Assembly (NCBI RefSeq): GCF_965638725.1 | Contig: NC_134949.1 | Coordinates: 125,176,294-125,240,293, forward strand | Direction of reading: 5' to 3' | Origin: Aptenodytes patagonicus | Lineage: Eukaryota > Chordata > Aves > Sphenisciformes > Spheniscidae | DNA: 64,000 nucleotides | Part shown: one piece after another, positions 10,926 through 23,155 of the stretch | Layout: every line of letters starts with the position of its first letter | How positions within the stretch are numbered: position 1 is the first letter of the stretch | Translations under genes and position numbers: made by a program | Notes under the pieces: model-generated | Seen by the model: the letters and a program-made list of their open reading frames with translations, nothing else | The model's database searches: none | Told to the model about the DNA's origin: nothing

Positions 10926-13900
10926 TCAGTGCTATCCATCAATAACATAAATGGTAAAACATAGAGATGTATGGGCAGCTTTGAAGCGCCAACTTTTTCT
11001 CAGGTTTCGAAAGATAATTGAAGGCATTTGCTAGCCTACATTCCACGCTCTGCCTGCAAAGGATTCCACTCAGAGAGTGTGGACTCAGGTTTCATTTTCT
11101 AGCACACAGAATATGAAAGTGAGATTTCAAAGACATGTCCAAACCACTTATTCTGAAGAAAAAAAAAAAATCTGAGTACACCAAGGTCTTTTAAAAACCC
11201 CATTGAAAGAACTGGAAGTAGGAAAGACTTTGAATACTTCTATTTTGCATGCTATCCTTTGTCTTTTTCTACAGCAAATTTTGAGCACAACAGATTTTTC
11301 CTGTTTCCCATTCCCCATTGAGACACCTGCAAGAGGCTCAGAAAAGACAGGCATTTCCCATCTGTCCGGTCACTCTGGTTCCACAGAGCCCTACAGGTGT
11401 AGAGTGGTGATAATAAATATATAAACCATTTGATTTTTAGAAATTTTTCCCCATCTGGACTCACAAAAGCTGAGGTTCTTGGGCTGGCAGAGTTGGCAGG
11501 GAAGACATTTTTCCTTGGACAGCATTCATTTTTTGATGCCTATAGCACCATCCAACATGAGGGAATTGCACGGCTTTTCAGGGCACGTGTCTTTCTTTCA
11601 CAGGGTTCTATTTAAAACATATAATCAAAAAACCCATGAATTGTTATCATTTAACAACTGGGACTTCCTGCCCTAAAAGCTCTTTGTTTATAAGTCATCA
11701 TCCATCTCTCTATTAGTGAATTTTCCAGTAACCCAATGTATTTGGGGACTACCTGGAAGGGCATGACTAATGCCTCCCTGCTCATATTTTCCCACTTTCC
11801 TACTAAAGCAGGAATGAGAAGTAGCCAGAGCATCTCCATCTGAGCACTTTCCACCTCATGGGCTCCTCTCTTCTACCATATTTTCTGCATACGGTTCTGC
11901 TTCCCTGCATCACAGCACACTGCCCCTGCATCTCTGGAGCCTTGCAAAAGTTAAACAGAGAGAGGCCAGCTGCTAGGTTTTGCACTGACCCTAGCTAAGG
12001 GCTGTTTCTGCATGACCAGCTCAGCCACACGACTCTCGTATCCACTTAACTCCCATTCACAGACCTACCCTGGAAATACGCCTCCTGTTACCTATATACA
12101 ACTCCCATGCAAGCTGTTTTGCCTTCCAGTCATCCCTAGTCATACGTCTCATTTTTCTTTCCCTCCCCCAAGACATCCTGTCTTTCACCCCAGGCTGTCT
12201 GAGTCTGGTTCTGACACGTCATCTCAGAAGACTTTCCTACACCCATACAATAGCCTCCAGGCCTGCTCTCCTTAGGCTAGCAGCTTGCCAAGCTTTTGCC
12301 ACTCCAAGAGCTGCAGCTTTTGAATGGATACGTCAATGACTTCTTGAAACACATTCTTATTCATGCTCTTCGCTCAGCTCTCCTGGAAGCAAGCCCTTCC
12401 TTATCTCCACAGATCTTGTTGCTCGAGATCATAGCCGAGAACAATAAACAATTAACAAACTCCCGGCGAATACCTTAGGTGTATTTTCACATCGCACCTT
12501 ACATTACATCCCAGCATGCCCGCACATGTTCATGACTCCAAGTTCCAAGCTCAAACCCACGCTTTCCCAAAAGATTTAGTTCAGATCCTTTTTTTTGCTG
12601 TGCCCGATCAACATCGCATGCAACCACCACTTTGCCGATCCTGTTGATTTTACACAGAAAACATTTCTATGTTATGCTGAGAGCCAGGGCTTATGTGGAT
12701 AGACAGACAGAAGGATCCATCGCTTTGCAGATATTAAACCAGTTTTTCTTACTCGTTCCAGTGCTCCACAGAGCAGTAACTATGTCCTCGCTGCTTTTCT
12801 CCCTCTGAAACACACCTCTGTCTTTCTGCCACTGAAGTGAAGAGAAATTTGCCCCAGGTGGGACTAGCTAGGAAAGCAAGAGTGCACTGCGCTGACAGTG
12901 CCAACAGGAACACTGCCAGAGGTGTAAAGTTGTCTCATCCTTTGTGATCCTCTGCACAGATGGCTTTTGTGCCAGGGAAACAACACTGCGCCTTTCCCTG
13001 AAATACCATGGTGTGGGAAGGGCGGAGGGCAGACTTTTCTTGAACGGTTCTTCAGCTGGCCTGTGAAGGAGACCCGTCTTATTAATGCTTTCCTTAAATA
13101 CTATGCGGTGGCACTGAAAAAACACCTTTTATTCCACACATAGCTTCCTTCAAAGAAAGATGGTTTGTGGAAAGGGGAAATGGCTTTTCTTAGGTTCCCT
13201 AACATAGCTGGAAAACACAGGTGAGGTTTTGGGCACACAGCCTTTTTTATGGCTTCTTTCTCCTATAATTGCTTTAGGATGTGTAACGGACGTACAGCAC
13301 AAGTAAGTAAAAAAAAAAAAAATTCACTTCAGCGATATTAGCATGAATGTGAGCTTTCCAGCAGGACCACCCTTTTCACTTCTGTGGCACTCTTCTGTTG
13401 AAATTCGGAACTGCTTAATTATAGCCTGCTTGAATGGTGCTGGTCATCTGAACTGTGCCAAGGGGAGAGCGGGCAGGCGGTCTGCCCCAGCCTGGCCTAC
13501 AGAGCAAAGGCTAATAGGCATAAAGGGATGGTTTTCCCCATCCGACTGCCTCAGCCTCTTTATAGGCTCTTTAGGTTGAAATCATTAACAAATCATTTTC
13601 AGACGTGTCTTACTATGCAAACAAATGAGCCTAGAAAGCTTCCAGAAGTGGTTCCCAATGCAAGCCACAAAACAGAATTAGTATCTTAGCTTTCTCCTTG
13701 AATATTTCCATCTGAAATATTCTGGAAACAAGTAAATCCATTGAATTAAGCAGAGGAAAGAAACACACTAAAGCCCTTCAAAAACTCTGGGAAAACAATG
13801 GCACTTGCAGTGACTTTACTCCAGCACATCAAGGAGGAGAGAACAAAGGCCGGATTTATCAGACGTGTGAAGAATGGCGTTATTGTTCTTTTATTTCCTA

Positions 13901-16900
13901 TGCATACCCACCCAAATAGAAATGAGCCCTTCCTCGAAACAACACCAGGCTGCAGGCACTCTGTGGATGTCTCAGCTGATATGTCTCTGCCACGGCAGGC
14001 AGGAACGCAAAGTACTTTACCGGATTGCTTAACAAGCACTGAGCAAGCAGCTATAACCCCTGGCAAGTACATAGGTTTGGTTTTTTTAAACCAAATTTGC
14101 ATATAGGTGTAAAGAAGTGGCTCTAACTTGTCTCCGCGTTTGAAATCTCATTAATTTTTCTGTTGATTCACTCGTTCAGTTACCTAGTTAGCATGTAACA
14201 TACTGCATGCTGAAACTTGACCTCCAAGCGTGTTATAAGCCCAGAGGGAAGTACTGGTTTGATTAGCATCTGCATAAACAAAAAATTTCCAGTAAGAAGA
14301 AAGATTTCTGCAAGATGATTGTAGCAGGAGCTGGTATGACATCCATCACACCAGCGATGGCTGTACGAACTTGGCTATAAATTGCCACCCAGCGAAGGCT
14401 CCTTTCCAGGGCAGGGCTTCACGTGAGGCCCCGATGGCTGCTTACTGAAGAAAGGTGTTGATCCCCTAGGAGTTTCCAGAAGAAAAATATCAAACGTATG
14501 ATGACCACCAGCAACTGCTGCTACTTTTGTGATGAATTAGGATAGGAACCATCTGCGGGCTGCCTGACACAGTGGTGTCCTAACCCAAGCTTACCGGATG
14601 GGAAACTACAGCTGCAGCACAAGTAAGCATGGATACCACCCTCATTTCTTTGCGCTATAGCTATGACTTTCAGCCTGATGTTTAAAGCCAGTGGAAAAGT
14701 AAAAGCAATTGAAAGCAGAAAAAAGATAGCTACCTCTTAAGTAAATTCTTTCACTTTCCCTTGTGTTTTTGCGATTTACTGTGAAACTCTTTGCACCAAA
14801 ATACTTGAAGAATCTTTTATATAATAGAAAAATCAGATTAATAGGGGGAAGTATGGCAGCATTGTTTTCCTCACAGCTGGCCTTTGGTTTCTGAGCCACT
14901 GAATTTCTCCTCTCTTCACACTGAAATAAAAAAGAAGTTACCATAACTCAGGGATCCCTACATGCTTTCTTGCAGTATGAGTAAAGCTAACTGAAATTAC
15001 CTTACTTTTGCCCAGGCTAGGGGAAGGCACATCAGCAGCTAATGCTCAGTAACTAACTTGGGATGGCAATTCATCTGACCCGCTGGAGGCATCAAGTTCA
15101 TCTGAGCTAATTGTCCCTTTACAGCCAACGGAAAGGAAGAGGAAAATCCAGAGCAACTCACCTTACCCTAAGACAGAAAGCAAAACTAGGCCAGTTGACT
15201 CATGCCCAAAACACACCCATTTCTCCCATTGACAGTAAAGAGAGCCTTGGGTGATGTGCTGATGGAGACAGCCATAACGCAGACATGTACAGGTAGGTGA
15301 GTCAAATCCCACCCCTGCATGGGAGCCCTCAGCCTCGGGTGCCTGGTCCAACTCCTGCCCCCGAGCTGGGTTGGAAAAGGAGACCGATGTCTTCCCTTCT
15401 CACATTTCATAAAAAGCAGCAAGAGGGTCCTCGTTTCTCAAAGAGAGCATTTCCATCACCTCCAGGAGTTGTGTGGAGAGGAGAGCCGTTTCCTACCCAG
15501 CTCTTGCTACTCATAACCCAGGCCATCGTTGCCCTTCGTTGCTGAAGAAGACCTGTTTCACAGCAGGGTTTGCTGAGGTGCTCTCCAGTGCCTGCCTGCT
15601 GGTACGAGGTGCTGGGGCCTTGGAGCACCGGTATTGCCACAGGGATTTCAGCTGCACATGCTTGTGGCTGCCAGCTCGCACCTTCACCTCTCCAAACTGG
15701 CCACGGACCATTTGGTGCCCTCGCTTGAGTCCACGGGCTTGGTCTTTTCAGCTTTCAGTGTCAATGTCTCATTGATCAGGGCTATTACACCTAATTGCTA
15801 TTGTAACTGCTATCACGCTTACCAGCAATCCTTGCACCCCAGATAAGCCGGCGCAGAGGCCGAGTGTCCTCTGGCCCATGCGGCTCAGAGGAGGACAGGG
15901 CGATGGCCTTCCTTCCTCCCCTCTGCCACCCCCACTGCCTGCGCCCAAGCTTGGTTGTGGGGAGAAGGCCTCCAAGGGGCAGAAGGACCAGAGATGTCCG
16001 AGATGGCACCTGGTGGCACGGAGCCACGCAGGATCCCCTGCAGCCTGGGGGCCGGCAGGCTGTGCCCAGTAACAAACGCCAGCCCTCAGAGGGACGTAGT
16101 AGCTGAGGGAGGGTGCCCACGCTCACCTCACGCATGTCCCAGCTCTGCCGGGAGGCACCTGGTGGATGCTCGGGTGAGGGACAAACAGTACACACTTATG
16201 CTATTAATTAATATGCACAGTAGGGAAACGAATATTACACGTGCTCACAGAGACATGCATTCACTCAAAAACTGTGAAGCTCTTCAGTCAAATAGGTGGG
16301 ATTTCAGCTAAGAGAAAAGCAGAGGAAAGCAAAGGGATATCACCCAGCAAGCAATTGCACCACAGTGACAATTTAGCATGCAAAAGTGAAAAATAGCTGC
16401 TGCGTAGTTCGGAAATATAAAAATAGTTTGGCTGTTCCCTTACCCTTTCCTTTCAGTCATCACTTCTCTGCAGCCCTGGGGTTTGTTTGTGTCAGTTGCT
16501 ATGGGGAGGCTGTGCTGCCAAGCCCTGCTGGGGAAAAGCTGTTCTGCTAACGAACCGACCCAGGGCTAACGGCTCTGTGACAACATTAACTCAGACTTTC
16601 TCCCTCTCCCTTTGAACATCTGACTTAGTGTACCTTGATGCAACAGAGCATCACCGCATCTCCCCTCCTCACAAAGTATTTTCTACCCTTTTAAAAGAGC
16701 TGGGGTGGCTGGGGAGAAGGCACGTACATATCAATGAACTGCTGTTGGGGTACTCCCTGCAATGAGCTGACATCCACCCCGTGAAGTCGCTGTCCACACC
16801 ACATCACCCCTCACAGGAGGAGAACATGCCCATGGCCATGCCCAACCCAGGTACCCTCAGAAATACCCTAGGCCAAATTCTGCTGCTTCGGGCCATGAGT

Positions 16901-19900
16901 GTGCTGGTACCCCAACCCTGCAGAGCTGGCCCTGCCAGGGAAAGCAGGACAGGGGAACAGCGCCTGTCCCCCACTGCATGCCTCGCGGCGGGGCTGGAGG
17001 TGCAGCGCAGTGGCCAGCATGCCCCACGGGAGCAGCAACACGCCTGCCCCATAGGGTTCGGTGTTCGGCAGCGAAGTGGTGACACTTCCAGCATTCATCA
17101 CCCTTGCAGGATCACAAATGCTTCTCGCATATGCCTGATAACAGCGTTGATAAGTATCTGCAGGCAAGGGCTTGCAGCACCCGCTTTTACCACTCTGGCT
17201 CTACTCATAGGCGACTTGTAGAAAACACCAGCCTCCTTTCCACGCTCCTTCACCTCTGCCCTGCACCCTCCCAAACATTTGGTGCCTCAGATCACCGTGC
17301 TGGCCAGGTTACGGATGTTGCAGCCTGCGCAGGTTAACCATTCAGCTCTCTGGGTCTGCAGCCCGCTGCCACTGGTCAGCAGGGGCGTACTTTATGGAGT
17401 GCCTGCAGTCCATCACCTCCTAATAAATGCATTTTGGCACCCCCTGTATTTGCGAGTTTAAACATTCCTGTCTGCAATAAACCTGTCTTGCTCACCCCAC
17501 AACTGTCTGAGCGCCGTATTTCCCTTTCCTGCAATGTTCAAATATACTGCTTGGCACCTAGAGGCTTCACATTTTTATAACACCTTCTATGTTTGCAGCA
17601 CTGTGCAGACATTCATTGCCATCTCCCAACACCCCGGCAAGGTCGGCGAGCAAATATTATTCTCTTTTCTCGGGTGGGAAGACTGAAACAAAGTGAAAGC
17701 AGCTTGTCTCGGACCACATGGCTAAGCCTCCCCAGACATACCAGGTAGCTCCCGAGCCTCCTTTCCCTTTGCGAGAGCGCTGTGTTTGCACGCAGCCCAC
17801 GGAGAGGCTTTCTCACACCTGGAGCCCATCCCTATGGCTGGCAGAGGCGTTTGCTCTCCGTGAGCTTGGCTGCCAGGGCAGAGTATCATGTGAACAGAGC
17901 ATGAGTAAGAAACGTTTCCTGCTGGGGACTTGGGTTAGGGCTGCTTTTTCACATCCACAACACATGATGTGGAAACACCCAGCTCTTGAGAGCAGCCCCA
18001 ACCTTCTCTGCTGGCCAGGCTGCAAGTGCTGGAACTCAGCTTTTTAAAAAGGCGAGTGTGAAAAAGGCGAGAGCACTTTCCAGAGCTCGTGGGTGGTTTA
18101 GCTGCCATGCAGAAATGGACAGTGAGGCTGAGCAACGGGGGCAGGAGTGGGGATTTACAACCTCCCCATCTCCAGGCCTGTGCTCCTCCAGCCCTCCTTC
18201 TAAGCATTAGGTGGATCTAGTCCAAAAAGCCAGGTCTTTGATTGCTATTACACAGAATAGATGGGGTTTTGCACGTTGAGTTGCCTGCCCATTTGAATCT
18301 TTAACTCTCATTGCCGTAAGGATCAGGTACCAGGTGACTCAATGAAAGGAGAAGAAAGGCACAGTTGCCGTCTCACCTATTCTTAAGCACTCGTATTTAT
18401 TTCTGATCTCTGTGATCTCAAGGCCAGAGCCTCAAACACTAAACACCAAGTATCACCAGCCACTTCGCAGAGCTGTGCTGATAAGGAAGGTAGCCATCAA
18501 AGGAAAGCATAGCTTGAACAGCTGTAAAAGGAGTGCCTCTGACTTTCCCTAATGGGTCGCAGGAGGGGGGAAAAGCACAACGTTAGTCTTTTTCTGTCGG
18601 GGTCAGCATTTACACAAGCTGGCAAAAGATTAAGGCTTCTATTTCTGGCAAACCCCCTTGCCGTTGGCCTGGCGCAGGTGAGCAGAGCCCGGCTGGCCCA
18701 AGTTGTGCCATCCGGCGGCACTGTGGCTCCGACGGCAGCACTGCCAATGTTTTCAAGTCCTGTCAGACTCTGAACTCCAAGCGGTTTACAGATGGAAAGT
18801 CTGAACAGGCCACACTTCAATGACTTTCTAGGGTTTTTTTCTCTTCACGTGAGTTTTGACTCAACAAACTAACTTACACTGAGTTCATTTTCAATTCAAA
18901 AGCTCGCTCTGGATCTATGTTCAAGGGATTTTCTTTTTTTTTTTAAGTGCTTAATGAGCAACAATCACGCCTTTCCTCACACCACTCCCCTGCAGCACCC
19001 ACCCCTGGGTCAGACACAAGTTTTGGACGCGTTTCTGCAGCATTGCCACAGCCCCGTCCATTAAAACAAAACAGGAGAAAGAAGGAGATGGACCCAAGTG
19101 CATTAGAAAGTTTTTCAGGAGCATTTCAGGCATTTTGGTGGTTCAGCAGAAATTTGGTAGCATATCTAAGCCAGCTACAAATTTACCTGCACTGAAGTTT
19201 AGCGTTTCAGATTCCAGGGCATATTATCTAGGCTAGGGCACTGTTTCAAGTTATTAGTTTTATAGCCTGCTTGTAACTACAGAGAGCAATTTAAATAATT
19301 ACATCCTTGCCACAAAGAGTTTGAAAACCTAGTCAGTTGGACGAAAGGTGAATGGGAAGGTGTGACAACACTGCTGGAAAAGCGATCAGCTGGGGAAGTG
19401 GGCCAGAAGTGGCTGGGAGACACCCTTGGCAGAGAGCTGCTCACTGATCTTTGCTGAATGGGCATCTCACTTCAGCTGCACTCCCAGCAGCCCCCCGAAT
19501 GCCTCCCCACTGGTACCACCAGCAGCCGGGCAGCCTCAGCATTGAACGGGCACATCGAGGGTGCCGTCCATGCAGAAGCCCTTTTTGCACCTGGTTCCTC
19601 TCTAGAAATTATGCTCGGGGCTTGAAAAGGAGTGGTGAGTGCTCGGGCAGGGCTCTGCCCGTCCTGGGGAGGCTGAAGAGAAGGGCTTCCTCCGCCAAGG
19701 ATGTGAATCCACAAGCATTAAGCTTGCTATGGAAAACTGGACAAATAAGCAAAAGACAAAGATCTGGATGCAATAAAAATGGAAACTACGAGGTGGACAT
19801 TGAAAAAAACTGGGATAAATACTAGCTAAGGTGGCACAGGGGAGGGCATCAGCCTCCCCCGGCAGCATGAGCTGTGTAGCGGCTGCTGCCCCCAGGCTGT

Positions 19901-20990
19901 ACACCGCGTGTTGGGGGAGCCCCGGCGAGCCCTGCCGCCTCTTCCCCTCCCTCTCACCAGCCTCTCCGGCATGGAGCCACTCTTGCTCTGCACCATTTGA
20001 TACCCAAAAAATGCATGGGGACAGAAGGAGGAAGCCAGGCTGTAGCCAGCTCACACAAGCACTGGCCACCTGGGGAGCCCCTGAGGGGGGAGGGTACCAG
20101 TAAATAATCCATGGGGAAGAGTAGTCAGTCTTGCGGCTGCTCACCTAGCTGCCTGGCCAGCCGTGCTGTCCCACAGCAGAGAGCTTTCCTCGTCTGGCTG
20201 TTTCTCCTGCAGTGGCAGGGACGGGTGGGAGCCACCCACCTGGCCAAGGTCACCTGCATTACGCCTCTGGGTACCACCGGCACCACGTCTGCCAAGAGAA
20301 AAGCACCAGATCCATTCAGTGGAAATGATGAGGGTTTATACTACAAATCTCTGTTTAGGGCAGCGTTAGTCATCTGCTGTGGGTGTGATTCAAGACCAAG
20401 TTAGCTGACCAAATTCCCTATATAGTCAAGAAAGAGACCAAGAAAGACAGGGGTGTGATCCAAAGTGCCCACGTTACATGCCTGAAGTAAAACAGCGTCA
20501 GTACTGCCATTGTATACAGAGCGGTATTTTAGTTTCTGGCTGTACGGAATTTTCTGTGGAATCTGTAAAAGTAAAACAATCTTTTAATACTTCATCAAAG
20601 TGGTTTCCTTTTTTCTGCCACCAGCAGGAGGTATCACACATGTTTTGCTGGTATGCACTCACCGCCAATAAGCAGCACCATTTTGGCTACACTTACCAGG
20701 TGTTCTTGAAGGTTTTGTGCAGAACCAATCCAAAAAACACCCCAGGAGCAGCACTTCTCTCCACCGCCTCCGAAGTAGGGTTGGCAAAGACTGCTGCAAG
20801 GCAGATCACAAAGAGGAGTTTTTAAAAGGCCTTAGAAATCCAATGCAAATACACAGAAGTGAAAGAAATGGAGTGAGGACAGAGAAAAAAGCACAAGACC
20901 CCTGTAAGAGTTCAGGTCATGGTAAATTATGGGCATGAGGGAAACCCTGGGCAGTTACAGTCACTGCACAGGTGAAGGGAGCAGGAGCCT
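10926..20990. other. Non-coding single-copy DNA, no gene recognised
   Basis: Nothing here resembles a known coding exon or RNA gene. Frames of 80-180 codons occur in the more GC-rich parts (15.2-16.1, 16.8-17.2 and 19.5-20.1 kb), often open on both strands at once, which is the pattern of low stop-codon density rather than of genes. A-tracts occur at 11159-11170 and 13309-13322. A short tandem duplication of AAAAAGGCGAG lies at about 18046-18071. Confidence 0.55.
13309..13322 (+). repeat. A14 homopolymer
   Basis: Fourteen A follow a donor-like CAAGTAAGT. No AATAAA-type signal lies at the expected distance upstream, so this is simple sequence rather than a retroposed tail. Confidence 0.85.
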
Positions 20991-20994
20991 GGGA

Positions 20995-21330
20995 GGCAAA
21001 TGCACCTGGGAGATAATAAGAGTTAGGATTAGTGAAACACAAATGACACAATAACTGAACCAAAAATATATCTGCAGGGACATGGGTCATTTACTGCCAA
21101 CTGTCAAGGAACTGCATAAGAAAGAGTTGCTATCTTTAGTTACCTATCGTCTGAGGAGGCAGAGAAAATGATGCAGTGATGCAGCAGAGCTGGGAAAGAA
21201 TAAACATCATAAAAAGTTCATCCATCAGGGAGGAAAGGGCAGGCCAGCTAGCCTAACACTAATACTGGTGAAATAACAAGCTATTCAATTTCTGAGCACT
21301 TCTAATGTTATAAAGAGCACAGCCAAAACT
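20995..21330 (+). mobile_element. Possible old CR1/L3-like LINE fragment
   Basis: At about 21,240-21,300 the plus strand translates as RPASLTLI followed, after a stop, by a QFLSTS-like stretch. This resembles the start of the CR1/L3 reverse-transcriptase domain, where an RPVSLTS-type block precedes a segment ending in E-H-L. The sequence upstream, around 21,070-21,130, is loosely like the preceding part of the element. Similarity is short and weak compared with the copy at 10 kb, and stops interrupt it. It could be chance similarity. Confidence 0.4.
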
Positions 21331-22537
21331 CTGCTGCCAGTTTTCTTATCAGATTTCCGAATTCCCTTGTTTCCTCCCTCATCAATCATTTTGCCTTCAC
21401 ACAGTGCTTCAGATGCTGGTTCTTCTTCCCTCCACATCACCATTAAGCCCACTTCCCCCTAACTGAAGATGCTTGCATTTCTATGTCAAACAGCTTATCC
21501 ACTGACACCATGATTTTCTATCTTTGGAATAACCAACAACATGTCTATTTCCATACACACGTTCGTGATTCAAAGTGATGCAATCTCCCAGTTGGCATCC
21601 ATCAATTGTTCTTAAACAGTTCCCTGGGACTATTTGTTATTGGCAATTAAGTTTTGTTGGTCACATAAAGTGGTGTGCCATTGTTTCCATTTCCTGACTG
21701 GAGGACAAGGCAAGTCATTTCAGTGCTAATATTAACACGGCGTGATTTTCTGTTTGCTTTTACAAGTACTTGTACCTGCAGCTTTGAAATAATCATTCTT
21801 TGAACCACCATGATATAGTACGGCTCAGTTGACCTAACAGTCGTAACAGGCGCATGCAAATGGATTGCAAGAACAGTTAAGCAAACTCCCTTAATTATAT
21901 GCACGAATATGAGTGGATTTTTGTTTTAATACTGTTTACCCAGTTCTCCATTACAATTGTTGGCCTGTTTTCCTATATTTGTGTTCTCTGCCTTTCTTCA
22001 GCTTCATTTCATGGCCATTTCCTTTTCTTCCCCTATTCATAAGATCTCCTTCTCTATTCATTCCGATACCTAGTGAGCCTTTCTCCTTCCTGAAATGACT
22101 TATCCTTGGCAACCCTTTAAGCAAATCTTCTCTATTATATACTCTGTTATTACTTGAAATCTAATCTCCTCTTTGGCAAAGTTTGTTTGGGATGGGTCTT
22201 GCTTTTCCCTTGGGATTCATCTTGCACACTTTTTAGCAAAACATTTTAACTAGTTGTGAAAGACCTCAGCCGAAAATTCTGAAATAGGACAGCTGCCACA
22301 TTAATAAAATCAGAGATTTTATGCTAAGGAAGAAAACGGTTATTAAAAGTAACACAGCAAACCTGTGACACTGCCCATTCTGCTTTTGCACGGTTTGGAA
22401 GCAGGGCAGAAGGCACGTCTGGTGTGTAACCAAATGATCTGTGCTGCCACCTGGTTAACCCCTGCACGGTCTGGCTGGCTCTTTACAGCGGACTCGACAT
22501 CTGCCCTCGGCGTAGCAGCAGCGGTCGTGCCGCTCTT

Positions 22538-23155
22538 TTGATGCCTAGTAGCTGCTCGTCTGATGTGTCCACACTTATGATCATTTTGACCTTTTCACAG
22601 GGGACGATTGTAAAGATGAGAGGGGCAAATTTTCCTGGATATTTTCAAGAAAAAATGCGGAGGGGAATACTAAGAGTTAAACATTACTATAGAGGAAATG
22701 TCTCTCTCTCTTATGGGAAGAGGTGTGACTTGCAGAATGAATGCCCTTCAGATAAACGCCACTGTGATGAGCTATCAACATGCACTGCCGTTTTTTCCTG
22801 GCACACCCCAGCAGAATTACATTTTCTGCCCGTACAACAAGTAAGAGTTTGTGGCATACCCTTCTTCATTCAGATGAGACACTCTCAAAATAAACTTTAT
22901 GAGGCAAGCAAACCTCTGGTGTGGTGCTATCAAAGGAAAAAGATCTGCACACGCACCAGTAAAAAATTGCGTTGTGAAATACTCACTGATAACAGGCAGC
23001 TAAAGGAACACACATCCACCAAATGGAAGGAAATAAAAATTAAATTACCCAACAGTAATTTATCCCCCTGTTCATTCAGCCATGCTCCTACCCAATTTTT
23101 TACCAATTCGTTTACAGTGAAACTCAATGCATATATATACTGTAACCAGCTCTAG
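22538..23155 (+). other. Uncharacterised 205-codon open frame, probably not a gene
   Basis: This is the longest frame in the AT-richer part of the window. The predicted product is basic and has 11 cysteines scattered along it, several in its middle third (around residues 60-85). It has no signal peptide, no membrane segment and no domain I recognise. No promoter-like features, convincing splice sites or poly(A) signal frame it. A frame this long is uncommon by chance at this base composition but not impossible in 128 kb of two-strand sequence. Confidence 0.15.
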
